A stretch of 64,000 nucleotides of DNA, from positions 372,001-436,000 of the forward strand of contig JACKMB010000003.1 in NCBI GenBank assembly GCA_024235615.1. The letters are read 5' to 3'. Positions within the stretch are counted from its first letter, which is position 1. Each line of letters opens with the position of its first letter. Source of the DNA: Thauera sp. (GTDB lineage Bacteria > Pseudomonadota > Gammaproteobacteria > Burkholderiales > Rhodocyclaceae). Shown in pieces: positions 41,041 through 51,080 of this stretch. Below the pieces are notes generated by a model that did not search any database, was not told where the DNA came from, and saw nothing but the letters and a program-made list of their open reading frames with translations. Both the position numbers and the translations under genes were made by a program.

Positions 41041-41194
41041 GGCGGCGAGGGCTCGGTGCGGTGCGGTCCGACATTGTCGCAAACCGGCCGGGCGCGCGGT
41101 AGGCGCGCGGGCATCGCCGGGGGGGCGCCTGCAGGGGGGGCGGCGGGGGCGCATGCTAGAATTTTGGCGTTCCCGACTTTCCTCCGGCCCCAAC

Positions 41195-41440
41195 GTGCGC
41201 AACCTGCTCCTGCTGATCCTCGTCGTCTTCGGCATTTGGTGGGCGCGCGCGGCGGTGCGTCGCCTCAAGGCGCGTGGCGGCCTCGGGCGCAAGGCCGAGG
41301 ACGCGCGCCTGGCGAAGTCCGAGCCGATGCGCGAGTGTCGCCACTGCGGGCTGATCGTGCCCGAGTCCGAGGGCGTGCGCGCTGGAGAGTCCTTCTATTG
41401 CTGCGACGAACATCGCCGTGCCGGCCCACGACCCGATTGA
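41195..41440 (+). CDS. PP0621-family small protein
   Basis: 81-residue protein with one N-terminal membrane helix (RNLLLLILVVFGIWW) and a C-terminal Cys/His cluster (CRHCG ... CCDEH) that may bind zinc. GTG start at 41195 fits the family length; an ATG at 41153 is in frame but lies at a TAGAAT -10-like box (41157-41162). Members sit just before pilS in related bacteria; here its end overlaps pilS by 23 bp. Function unknown. Confidence 0.75.
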   Translation: MRNLLLLILVVFGIWWARAAVRRLKARGGLGRKAEDARLAKSEPMRECRHCGLIVPESEGVRAGESFYCCDEHRRAGPRPD

Positions 41441-43009
41441 GGCGGCCGCCTTCGCGGTCGATTCGGCCGACCGCGCACGCCAGCGCGCCCTGCGTTACCT
41501 CAACGTCTTCCGGCTGATCCTCGGCGGCCTGTTCCTCGTCGCCGGCGAGGAGTTCGGCCTCGGCAGCGAGAGCCCGCGCCTCTACCTCGCCGCGGTGGTG
41601 GGCTACCTCACCGCGGTGCTGACCCTCGGCTTCCCCGACGCGGTGCGGCGGCTGGGCTTCGAGCGCGTGGTGATCCTGCTCGCGCTTGCCGACATCGTCG
41701 CGCTTGCGGCGATCATGTGGGTGAGCGGCGGCTACCGTAGCGGCATGCCGGTGCTGATGATGGTGATGCTCGCCGGCGCCGGCCTGATCGGCGAGGGGCG
41801 CATGGTGATGTTCTCGGCTGCGCTCGCCACCCTGGCCGTGCTGGCGGAGAACGCCTCGCGTCTCTTCGGGGGCGGCAAGTCGGTCGAGTTCCTCCAGGTC
41901 GGCATCTTCTGCGCCGGCTTCTTCGGCATTGCCGCAATTGCACGCCTGCTCGCCCTGCGCGCTCAGGCCAACGCTGCGCTGGCGGCCGAGCGCGGCGTGG
42001 CGCTCGCCAAGCAGCAGGCGGTGAGCGCCCATATCCTGCGCGACATGCAGGACGGCGTGATCGTGGTCGGCGCGCGCGGCCGCGTCCTCCACGCCAACGC
42101 CCAGGCGCTGGAAATGCTCGGCCTGGCCCGTGCTGGCGGGGAGGCGCTCGACGGCCTCGCGCTCGCCGACCTCGACGCCGGGCTGGAGGGCATGCTGCAG
42201 CCGGCGGTGGGCGAGGAGGGGCGCCTGATGCGGCTGGGCGCGGCCGGACGCCTGCTGCGTTGCCGCCGGGTGCAGGGCGATGCGGGCAGCGCGGCCGAAG
42301 GCGACACCCTGCTGTATCTCACCGACTACGAGGAGATCCAGCGCCAGTTGCAGCAGATCAAGCTCGCCGCGCTCGGCCGCCTCACCGCCAGCATGGCGCA
42401 CGAGATCCGCAACCCGCTGTCGGCGGTGACCCAGGCCGCCGAGCTGCTCGGCGAGGAGAAGCGCGCCGACATGCAGGCCCGGCTGGTGCGCATCATCAAC
42501 GACAACGCGCGCCGCATCGAGCGCATGATCCGCGACGTGCTCGCCCTCGGCAGGCGCGAGCAGGCCTTGCCCGAGGCCCTGCCGCTGGCGGCCTTTGTGC
42601 GCGAGATCCTCGACGCGCGGGTGTTCCGCGAGCCCGCCGAGGCGCAGCTGTACGAGCTCGCGATCGATCCCGCGCTGACCCTGGCGATGGATCGCGCTCA
42701 CCTGCACCAGATCCTCGACAACCTGCTGTCGAATGCGGCCCGCCACGCCTCGGGCAAGGCGGGCGCGGTACGCCTGTGGGCAGAGCCCCTGCCGCACGCC
42801 AAGGTCGTGCTGCACGTGCAGGATGACGGCCCAGGCTTCGACGAGGCGATGCGGGCGCATCTGTTCGAACCCTTCTTCACCACCCACCCCAAGGGCACCG
42901 GGCTCGGCCTGTACATCGCCCGCGAGCTGGCCGAAGCCAATGACGCCACTCTGGCGCTCGCGCCGGGCGGTCCCGGGGCCGACTTCATCCTTACCGCGAG
43001 CCAGCAGCC

Positions 43010-43013
<4 letters not shown>
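41418..43013 (+). CDS. pilS: PilS-like sensor histidine kinase
   Basis: Membrane sensor controlling type IV pilus genes with PilR. 531 residues: about six N-terminal membrane helices (35-190), a PAS domain (about 200-310), HisKA with phospho-acceptor His328 (MAHEIRNPLSA), and a HATPase domain with NLLSNAARHA, DDGPGF and GTGLGLYIA. GTG start at 41418, inside the end of the preceding gene. Its TGA overlaps the pilR ATG. In Pseudomonas PilS senses pilin in the membrane. Confidence 0.9.
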
Positions 43014-44401
<1,388 letters not shown>

Positions 44402-44453
44402 GGGGGCGTCTTGCGGGGTGCTCCTGCAGCGGGAGCGCGTGCGTTACCGCCGC

Positions 44454-44478
44454 ATTCGCGCCTGCCGGCGCTCCTACA
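44454..44478 (-). repeat. REP-like element, copy A
   Basis: 25-bp element, inverted relative to copy B and identical to it over the full 25 bp. Begins ATTCGCGCCTGCCGGCGCTC on the plus strand. Confidence 0.8.
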
Positions 44479-44513
44479 GGGCGGTGTCGCGCGCGAGACG
44501 TCGGCCGCCAACC

Positions 44514-44529
44514 CGCACGATGGTTCATG
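44514..44529 (+). repeat. 16-bp direct repeat, copy 1
   Basis: CGCACGATGGTTCATG; copy 2 at 44566-44581 reads CGCACGACGGTTTATG. The copies are 52 bp apart and differ at two positions. Confidence 0.6.
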
Positions 44530-44565
44530 CACAGGCGCCGCGCGCGGCGAAGCACGGCACCATTT

Positions 44566-44581
44566 CGCACGACGGTTTATG
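44566..44581 (+). repeat. 16-bp direct repeat, copy 2
   Basis: CGCACGACGGTTTATG, abutting REP-like copy B. See the copy at 44514-44529. Confidence 0.6.
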
Positions 44582-44604
44582 TAGGAGCGCCGGCAGGCGC
44601 GAAT
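44580..44604 (+). repeat. REP-like element, copy B
   Basis: Begins TGTAGGAGCGCCGGCAGGCG. Exact reverse complement of copy A; the two could pair into a long stem with a 101-nt loop (REPIN-like arrangement). Confidence 0.8.
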
Positions 44605-44656
44605 CGGGCGGCCGTTTGCGCGGCTACGTTGGGTGTGGCGCGTGCCGAACCGCCGC

Positions 44657-44681
44657 GTTCGCGCCTGCCGGCGCTCCCATA
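44657..44681 (-). repeat. REP-like element, copy C
   Basis: Same orientation as copy A: GTTCGCGCCTGCCGGCGCTC at its start, with a few substitutions in the outer parts. Confidence 0.75.
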
Positions 44682-44785
44682 CGACGGGCGCGGACGTCAT
44701 CCCAGCCTTCATGCTTGCCAGCGCGCTTGCGGGGCGCAGCGGTTGAAGGGGCAGGGTTGCGGGTGGACGCTGGCGAATGGGCGTC

Positions 44786-44799
44786 TAGAATGACGTCAT
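44786..44799 (+). promoter_or_regulatory. TAGAAT box and TGACGTCA palindrome at the beta-CASP gene start
   Basis: TAGAAT (44786-44791) overlaps the perfect palindrome TGACGTCA (44791-44798), whose last base is the A of the ATG. If the box is a real -10, transcription would start at about the ATG. Confidence 0.4.
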
Positions 44800-46207
44800 G
44801 AACCCGACGATCCTCCACCATGGTGCGCGCAACGGCGTCACCGGCTCCTGCCACCAGCTCTTCGTCGAGGGGCGCAACAGCCTGCTGCTCGACTGCGGCC
44901 TGTTCCAGGGCGCGGAGACTGCGCCCGACGGGCGTTCGGCCGCCGACCGGCTGGAGATCGACTTCCCGCTCGAGGGCGTCGGTGCGCTGGTGCTCACCCA
45001 TGTGCACATCGACCACTGCGGCCGCCTGCCCTGGCTCCTCGCAGCCGGCTTCAAGGGGCCGATCCTGTGCAGCGAACCCTCTGCGCGCCTGCTGCCCACG
45101 GTGCTCGCGGACGCCTTCGCGGTGGGTGTGAGTCGCGACCGAGCGCTGATCGAGCGCTATCTGGGCAAGGTGGAGCCGCGCATCCGCGCGCTGCCCTACG
45201 GCAAGTGGCACCTCGTGTATCGCAGCCCGGACGCGAGTTGCCGGATCCGCCTGCAGCGCGCCGGCCACATCCTCGGCTCGGCCTACGTCGAGTGCGAGCT
45301 CTCCGGTGCGGCATGGCCGGAGCCGCGCCGGGTGGTGTTCTCGGGTGATCTCGGCGCGCCGCATGCGCCGCTGCTGCCGGCGCCGCGCCCGCCCTGGAGG
45401 GCCGACGTGCTGGTGCTGGAGACCACCTACGGCGACCGCGTCCACGAGAATCGCCGCGACCGCCGCGCACGCCTGCAGGCGGTCGTTGAGCACGCCTTGC
45501 AGGACGGCGGCACCGTGATCGTGCCCGCCTTCAGCATCGGGCGCACGCAGGAGCTGCTCTACGAGTTCGAGGACATCCTGCACCGCCAGCGGGTGCGCCC
45601 GGGGAAGCATTCCGCCGCCTGGGGCGCGTTGCGCATCTTCCTGGATTCGCCGCTGGCGCAGCGCTTCACCGCGCTCTATCGCGAGTTGCAGCCGTTCTGG
45701 GACGCCGAGGCGCGCGCCCGCGTGCGTGCCGGCCGGCAGCCACTGTCCTACGATCAGCTCGTGGCGATCGACAGCCACGAGGAGCATCTCGCCAACGTGC
45801 GTCGGCTCGCGCGCAGCCGCGAGCCCGCGGTGGTGATCGCCGCGAGCGGGATGTGCGCCGGTGGCCGGGTGGTGAATTACTTGCGCGAGATGCTGGGTGA
45901 TCCGCGCCACGACGTGCTCTTCGTCGGTTACCAGGCGCGCGGCACGCCTGGCCATGCGATTCAGACCTACGGGCCGCGCGGTGGCTACGTGGAGCTCGAC
46001 GGCGAGCGTGTGGACATCCGCGCCGGCATCCATATCCTTTCGGGCTATTCGGCGCACGCCGACCGCGACGACCTGACCCGCTTCGTCACCCGCATGCGCC
46101 ATCTGCCCGGCGAGGTCCGCCTGGTGCATGGCGAGGACGCGGTGCGCGCGGCCTTCGCCGGCCACCTCCAGGGGGTGGTCGGCGAGCGCATGCGCATCGT
46201 GGTCTGA
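44798..46207 (+). CDS. Beta-CASP metallo-beta-lactamase protein, RNase-like
   Basis: 469-residue protein of the CPSF73/YSH1-like beta-CASP family, which processes RNA. Metal motif HVHIDH at 68-73; further ligands in RAGHILGSAYVE and SGDLGAP. The beta-CASP cap lies at about 215-370, ending with the ASGMCAGGRVVNYL segment, and GYSAHADRDDL gives the C-terminal ligand. Whether it acts on RNA or another polyphosphate is unknown. It has no operon partner. No ribosome-binding site is visible. Confidence 0.85.
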   Translation: MNPTILHHGARNGVTGSCHQLFVEGRNSLLLDCGLFQGAETAPDGRSAADRLEIDFPLEGVGALVLTHVHIDHCGRLPWLLAAGFKGPILCSEPSARLLPTVLADAFAVGVSRDRALIERYLGKVEPRIRALPYGKWHLVYRSPDASCRIRLQRAGHILGSAYVECELSGAAWPEPRRVVFSGDLGAPHAPLLPAPRPPWRADVLVLETTYGDRVHENRRDRRARLQAVVEHALQDGGTVIVPAFSIGRTQELLYEFEDILHRQRVRPGKHSAAWGALRIFLDSPLAQRFTALYRELQPFWDAEARARVRAGRQPLSYDQLVAIDSHEEHLANVRRLARSREPAVVIAASGMCAGGRVVNYLREMLGDPRHDVLFVGYQARGTPGHAIQTYGPRGGYVELDGERVDIRAGIHILSGYSAHADRDDLTRFVTRMRHLPGEVRLVHGEDAVRAAFAGHLQGVVGERMRIVV

Positions 46208-46231
46208 GGACCTGCGCGTTCGGCACCGGGG

Positions 46232-47035
46232 CTACTGCTGCAGCCGGCGCAGGTACTCGCGGGTGAACATGCGCTCGGGGAGGTCGCGAACGTTCATGTT
46301 CTCGTAGGTCAGCACCGAGATCTCACCCTTCTTGAGCGCGTCCTCCATGACCAGCCGGGTGGGGCGGACTGCGCCGGCCATCTGGCGGAACTCCTCGTAG
46401 CGCGCGGTCTTGAGCAGGCGGCCGGAGAGCGCGTAGAACTCGGCCTTGAGCGGACGGCTGTCGCGCTCGCCGACCCAGTAGCGCACGCGCGCATAGGTCA
46501 CGCCGCGATCGACCGCCTTGAGGTCCAGCACCACCGCGGCCTGGCCCTCGATGGTCTCGGTGCCGGCGACGGTCGGGATGTAGTCGCCGGCCAGATTCGC
46601 TCGCGCCAGATCGCCGTTGGCCACCTGACCGGTCAGTCGCTGGGCGAGGGACAGTCGGACCGGCTGCGACACGCTCGGCATGAAGACCCACAGGTCGCGC
46701 GCGCGCATCAGCAGGGCCTGGCCGCGCTCGGTTGCGGGCTCGAGCGTCAGCACGATGGTGTTCTCGTTGCCGCGCGAGAGCACGCGGAAGGTGCGCGACT
46801 CGCCCTCCGCGCCATCGGCGAAGTTGCGCACGACGATCTCGGTCTGGAAGCTCTCGCGCGGAAAGCGGATCGCGTCGGCGCGCCGGACCAGGTCGGCCGC
46901 GACCGTGTCGACGCCCTCGGCCCCTGCGGGCTCGGCAGGGGAGGCGGCGTCGGTCGCAAGCGCCAGCGTGGGCAGCATCAGGCTGCCGGCGAGGCAGGCG
47001 ACGAATCGGCGGCGGGATCGTAAGCTTGGCGTCAT
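46232..47035 (-). CDS. LolA-like outer-membrane lipoprotein-sorting protein
   Basis: 267-residue periplasmic protein with a signal peptide (FVACLAGSLMLPTLALA, about 10-27) and a LolA/LppX-type half-barrel domain of COG2834. AGAGGA precedes the ATG at 47035. Such proteins usually accompany a MacB-like permease and ATPase. Here it is divergent from the ATPase gene with only 43 bp between. Probably carries a lipid or lipoprotein between the membranes. Confidence 0.8.
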   Translation of the reverse strand: MTPSLRSRRRFVACLAGSLMLPTLALATDAASPAEPAGAEGVDTVAADLVRRADAIRFPRESFQTEIVVRNFADGAEGESRTFRVLSRGNENTIVLTLEPATERGQALLMRARDLWVFMPSVSQPVRLSLAQRLTGQVANGDLARANLAGDYIPTVAGTETIEGQAAVVLDLKAVDRGVTYARVRYWVGERDSRPLKAEFYALSGRLLKTARYEEFRQMAGAVRPTRLVMEDALKKGEISVLTYENMNVRDLPERMFTREYLRRLQQ

Positions 47036-47078
47036 GGGTGCTATCCTCTGGGGGTTTTCTTCATTTTCGGTCGTCCCG

Positions 47079-47828
47079 ATGGCCATCGTCCAGATCGAAC
47101 ACGTGAGCAAGAGTTTTCGCCTCGGCGAGCAGACGGTGCTGGCGCTCGACGACGTCTCGCTCGAGATCGAGCCGGGAGTGTTCCTGGCGATCGCGGGGCC
47201 TTCGGGCAGTGGCAAGTCGACCCTGCTGAACATCATCGGCTGCATCGACACGCCGACCTCGGGGCGTGTGGTCGTGGACGGGCATGACGTCTCGAACCGC
47301 ACGCCCGACGAGCTGGCCGACCTGCGTGCACGTACCATCGGCTTCATCTTCCAGACCTTTAATCTACTCCCCGTGCTGTCGGCAGCGGAGAACGTCGAGT
47401 ATCCGCTGCTGCAGATGCCGGAGCTCACCAGGGCGGAGCGTGCCGAGCGGGTGCGCCACTACCTCGGCGTGGTCGGTCTGAAGAAGTACGCCGAGCATCG
47501 GCCCAATCAGCTCTCCGGCGGCCAGCGCCAGCGCGTGGCGATCGCGCGCGCGCTGGCCACGCACTCCAAGGTCGTCCTCGCCGACGAGCCGACCGCCAAC
47601 CTCGACAGCAAGACCGGCACCAGCATCCTCAAGCTGATGCGCGACATCAACCGCCAGTCGGGCACGACTTTCGTCTTTTCCACCCACGACCGCAAGGTCA
47701 TGAACATGGCCGACCGCCTGGTCCGCATCGCGGATGGCCAGATCACCGCGCTCGGCTTGAGGGTCGACGACCGCTGGGTGTTCGTCGATGGGCGGACGCC
47801 GCGCGACGAAGACATTCGCGAAATCTAG
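47079..47828 (+). CDS. ABC transporter ATP-binding protein (MacB/LolD type)
   Basis: 249-residue ATPase: Walker A GPSGSGKST at about 39-47, signature LSGGQRQRVAIARAL, Walker B VVLADEPTANLDS and an H-loop His in FSTHDRK. The closest types are LolD and MacB, which power FtsX-like permeases; no permease gene is adjacent. Start at ATG 47079 matches the family N-terminus although no Shine-Dalgarno is seen. A beta-barrel gene follows after 11 bp. Confidence 0.88.
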   Translation: MAIVQIEHVSKSFRLGEQTVLALDDVSLEIEPGVFLAIAGPSGSGKSTLLNIIGCIDTPTSGRVVVDGHDVSNRTPDELADLRARTIGFIFQTFNLLPVLSAAENVEYPLLQMPELTRAERAERVRHYLGVVGLKKYAEHRPNQLSGGQRQRVAIARALATHSKVVLADEPTANLDSKTGTSILKLMRDINRQSGTTFVFSTHDRKVMNMADRLVRIADGQITALGLRVDDRWVFVDGRTPRDEDIREI

Positions 47829-47839
47829 GAAGACTGCAC

Positions 47840-49294
47840 ATGCCCCGCCTGAACAGAATCCATCGCCTGACCCTGATCGCGCTTGCGCTCGCAAGCCTCG
47901 CCACACCTGCCGCGCGCGCGGAGCCCGTGGCCGCGGACGCGGCGCCGGATGTGCCTGAGGCTGCGCTCGCGGACGAAGCTGCGGCTGCCGACCTGCCCGA
48001 CGATGCCCCTGCAGCGGACGCCGATCTCGACGCGGCGTCGGACGCCGATCTCGACGCCCTGCTCGACGTCGGCACGCCTGCAGCGGGCAGCGAGGCGGCG
48101 ACGGGCATCAAGTGGGGCGGCTACGCCGAGCTCGGCATGGCGTACACCTACCGCGATCCCGAGCGCTGGTCGCACCTGCGCGCCCGCGGGGAGCTGACAG
48201 GCAGCGGGCAAGTCGCGCCGCGGGTGCGCTGGAAGCTCAACGCGCGTGCCGAACTCGACGGCGCCTTCGATCTCGAGGACGAGCACTACCCGGCTGCGGT
48301 GCGCCGCGACCAGCGTCGCGACCTCATGCTGCGCGAGGCGTACGTGGATGTCGGCCATGGCGACTGGGAGTTCCGCTTCGGTCGCCAGCACGTGGTGTGG
48401 GGCGAGATGGTGGGCTTCTTCTTCGCCGACGTGGTGTCCGCGCGCGATATGCGTGACTTCCTGCAGACCGAGCTCGAGCGCATGCGCATCGGGCAGTGGG
48501 CGGTTCGCGCCGAACGCTTCGGCGCCGACACCCACTTCGAACTGCTGTGGGTGCCGAAGCCCAGCTTCGACCAGATCGGCAAGCCGGGCAGCGACTTCTA
48601 CACCTATCCGTGGATGCCGGCCGACACCGTGGTGTCGGAGGATCGGCCCGGCGGCGACATCGACGACGGCAACTGGGGTGCGCGCATCTCGCATCTGGTC
48701 GATGGGTGGGATCTTTCGGCCTTCTACTATCACAGCTACGACGTCGCGCCGACGCTGCATGCCTACGCGCCCGGCCGGGCCGAGCTGCGCCACGAGCGCA
48801 TCGACCAGGTCGGCGGCACCTTCAGCAAGGATCTCGGCAGCTTCGTGCTGAAGGGGGAGGCGGTTCACACGAGTGGTCGCAGCGTGAATACCTTTGCGCG
48901 GGCGGGAAATCTGCCCGTGGTCGGCCTGGTCGGCACCGACATGGTGGATTACGCGTTCGGCGTCGATCTGCCGAGCGGAGACTGGCGCTTCAACGTGCAG
49001 TACTACGGTCGCCGCCTGGACGACCATCGGCCAGCCATGATGATGGATCGCCACGAGCAGGGCGTGAGCCTGCAGATCGTGCACGGCACCGGAACGGATC
49101 TCGAGGCAGAGGTGCTCGCGGTGACCAGCCTGAATCGATCCGACTACTCGCTGCGCCCGAAGCTTAGCTGGAAGTTCGCTCCCGCCTGGCGCGCGACCGT
49201 GGGCGTGGACGTGTTCGGCGGCAAGGGCAGGGGGATGTTCGGGGTTTACGACGACCGGGATCGTGCGTGGCTGGAATTGCGCCGCTGGTTCTGA
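47840..49294 (+). CDS. DUF1302-like outer-membrane beta-barrel protein
   Basis: 484 residues with a signal peptide (LIALALASLATPAARA), an acidic Asp/Ala-rich stretch at about 30-85 and then alternating beta strands ending in Phe, the usual last residue of outer-membrane barrels. Resembles DUF1302 proteins (WGGYAELGMAYTYRDPERWS; FGRQHVVWGEMVGFFFADVV). The acidic stretch contains two exact 18-bp repeats (48016-48033, 48040-48057). Likely partner of the upstream ATPase and the LolA-like protein in moving a hydrophobic cargo to the outer membrane. Confidence 0.78.
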   Translation: MPRLNRIHRLTLIALALASLATPAARAEPVAADAAPDVPEAALADEAAAADLPDDAPAADADLDAASDADLDALLDVGTPAAGSEAATGIKWGGYAELGMAYTYRDPERWSHLRARGELTGSGQVAPRVRWKLNARAELDGAFDLEDEHYPAAVRRDQRRDLMLREAYVDVGHGDWEFRFGRQHVVWGEMVGFFFADVVSARDMRDFLQTELERMRIGQWAVRAERFGADTHFELLWVPKPSFDQIGKPGSDFYTYPWMPADTVVSEDRPGGDIDDGNWGARISHLVDGWDLSAFYYHSYDVAPTLHAYAPGRAELRHERIDQVGGTFSKDLGSFVLKGEAVHTSGRSVNTFARAGNLPVVGLVGTDMVDYAFGVDLPSGDWRFNVQYYGRRLDDHRPAMMMDRHEQGVSLQIVHGTGTDLEAEVLAVTSLNRSDYSLRPKLSWKFAPAWRATVGVDVFGGKGRGMFGVYDDRDRAWLELRRWF

Positions 49295-49319
49295 CGCCGC
49301 AGCTCGAGAGCGCCGCGGC

Positions 49320-50114
49320 CTAGCGGCTGGAGAGCGCCTCGATCACTTCCTGCGCGTGGGCCTTCATCGGCAGCAGGCGGGATACGCGGCTGTTGTGCCG
49401 TTGCTCGATGCGTTCGTGACGGGCGAGCGCGCGCTCGAATTCGTCCTGCGACAGGTGGAGCAGCACGGCCGGCGCGCCGACACGAGGGCAGATGCGCTCG
49501 CCGCCGATCCGTTTGAACCCGAAGATGCGCTGGTAGAAGTTCGCATGCCGTGGGTGCACCTCGATGAAGATGTCGGTCATGCGCCGCGTGAGTTGTGCGA
49601 TCACGTACAGCGCCTGGAACAGGCCCGCCAAGGCATCATGGTTGCCGGAGGAGGGATCGAGCGCCAGTTGTGTAATTTCGCACACTTTGCCTCCGATCGC
49701 GCGGGCGGAGTCGATCTCCTTGCTGTACAAAGTGTCCGCTAACAAGCCGTTGCCGAAATCCATTCGCACGGTCAGCGTGGCAACGGCGTCATCGCCGCAC
49801 AGGGCCACGACGGTGACGTCACGCTTGTCGATTTCCGCCATCGTGCCGTAGGGGAACAGGCCGCGTGAAGAGTACATGCGCTCGATGAGCTTGGCGGCCC
49901 GGCGCTTGAGGCAGTCGGAGCCGCTCGCAACCCGGATCTCGTATCCGTTGCGCTCGAAAGACAGGTCCTGAAGCAGGGCGGAGAGATCCGGCAGGTCCGG
50001 ATCGAGTAGCGGGGATGACTCGTTAATCGCGTCCCGGCCGGTCGTCGGGAAGTAGACGAGCTTCGACGTCGGGAAGCGGGCGTGATCGCCCCGCACGGCA
50101 GTTGTATGACGCAT
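49320..50114 (-). CDS. PEP-CTERM/exosortase-associated N-acyltransferase (FeeM-like)
   Basis: 264 residues from ATG 50114 (a TTG at 50177 would add 21). GNAT-type fold related to N-acyl amino acid synthase FeeM and autoinducer synthases; visible core from about residue 60 to 220, with RMYSSRGLFPYGTMAEID and EVHPRHANFYQRIFGFKRIGG. Genes of this family accompany exosortase loci. Expected to transfer a long acyl chain from acyl-ACP to an amine; product unknown. Divergent from the polysaccharide operon. Confidence 0.82.
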   Translation of the reverse strand: MRHTTAVRGDHARFPTSKLVYFPTTGRDAINESSPLLDPDLPDLSALLQDLSFERNGYEIRVASGSDCLKRRAAKLIERMYSSRGLFPYGTMAEIDKRDVTVVALCGDDAVATLTVRMDFGNGLLADTLYSKEIDSARAIGGKVCEITQLALDPSSGNHDALAGLFQALYVIAQLTRRMTDIFIEVHPRHANFYQRIFGFKRIGGERICPRVGAPAVLLHLSQDEFERALARHERIEQRHNSRVSRLLPMKAHAQEVIEALSSR

Positions 50115-50196
50115 TGAAGTGGCCCGGTTCGTTTGCGTTTTCTGCGCCGCGGAGCCGTCGAGAGGCCGCGAACACAATCATTCGAAGTTAGATAAT

Positions 50197-50230
50197 AAAC
50201 CGGAATCCGCGAGGAGTGAATCCGGTTTTT
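50197..50230. promoter_or_regulatory. Inverted repeat in the divergent exosortase promoter region
   Basis: AAACCGGA (50197-50204) and TCCGGTTT (50221-50228), 16 nt apart, followed by two more T. It could be an operator dyad shared by both directions or a plus-strand terminator of a leader RNA. The rest of the 246-bp gap (50115-50360) holds no gene and no convincing sigma-54 site. Confidence 0.4.
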
Positions 50231-50360
50231 CGCACGCCCCAGCGATGTGCGCGCTTGTGTGCACTGGTTCCTCCTCATGCTGTAATCGAACCCGTAGCAT
50301 CATCGAACCGTGGCGGTCATCGTATCATTTGCGTCTCAGCGAATTCAGAGGGGGGTTTTC

Positions 50361-50990
50361 ATGTTCAGTTGCGTGTCCGGTGCGCGCTTCCGCGCTGCCC
50401 GTTGCCTGCTTGGTGTCGTCGTGGCGAGTTCGCTCGTCGGTTGTGCGTCTTCCTTCCCTCCTGCGCCTCCCCTCGCTGCGGACGCGGAATACAGCTACGT
50501 GCTCGGCGCTGGCGACTCGGTCAATATCGTCGTGTGGCGCAATCCCGAGTTGTCGATGAGCGTTCCGATCCGTCCGGACGGCAAGATCACCACTCCCCTC
50601 GTGGAGGATCTGGTCGCGCAGGGCAAGGACACCAGCACGCTGGCCCGTGACATCGAGAAGGAACTCGCCAAGTTCATCCGCGAACCCGTGGTGACCGTCA
50701 TCGCCACCAGCTTCTCCGGGCCGTACAGCGAGCAGATCCGGGTCGTGGGCGAGGCCTCGGAGCCGCGCATCCTTCCCTACAACCAGAAGATGACCCTGCT
50801 CGACGTGATGATCGCGGTCGGTGGACTGACCGAGTTCGCCGACGGCAACTCGGCCACGATCCTGCGCACGGGCGAGGGCAACAAGCAGTACAGCGTGCGG
50901 ATCAAGGACCTGATCAAGCGCGGGGACGTCTCGGCCAACGTCGAGATGCGCCCGGGCGACGTCCTGATCATTCCGCAGAGCTGGTTCTGA
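50361..50990 (+). CDS. XrtA-system polysaccharide export lipoprotein (Wza-like)
   Basis: Outer-membrane polysaccharide export protein, 209 residues from ATG 50361 behind GAGGGGGG. Lipobox LVGC places the lipidated Cys at about residue 29. The poly_export domain (YVLGAGDSVNIVVWRNPELS) and a SLBB-like repeat follow. First gene of the exosortase-A cluster and the exit channel for the polymer. Matches the PEP-CTERM export family (TIGR03027-type). Confidence 0.92.
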   Translation: MFSCVSGARFRAARCLLGVVVASSLVGCASSFPPAPPLAADAEYSYVLGAGDSVNIVVWRNPELSMSVPIRPDGKITTPLVEDLVAQGKDTSTLARDIEKELAKFIREPVVTVIATSFSGPYSEQIRVVGEASEPRILPYNQKMTLLDVMIAVGGLTEFADGNSATILRTGEGNKQYSVRIKDLIKRGDVSANVEMRPGDVLIIPQSWF

Positions 50991-51080
50991 CTCCGGCCGC
51001 TGGCGCGGGTTGATTCAACCTCGGGGACTCCCTCGGTCGCGTGGCCGACGAGGGGGCCTCGAACCACTTGAAGCCGATCG

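Larger units (their letters stand above)
44402..44797. other. 396-bp gene-free gap with REP-like repeats
   Basis: Holds three copies of a 25-bp REP-like element, a 16-bp direct repeat and, at its end, a TAGAAT box before the beta-CASP gene. Short open frames across it are made only of repeat sequence and lack ribosome-binding sites. Confidence 0.75.

Noticed and set aside
44454-44681. CRISPR-like repeats
   Set aside because: Copies alternate in orientation, spacing is uneven (76-101 bp) and there are only three; REP-like elements explain them better.
50115-50360. Sigma-54 promoter for the exosortase operon
   Set aside because: No GG and GC pair with correct 10-bp spacing was found.
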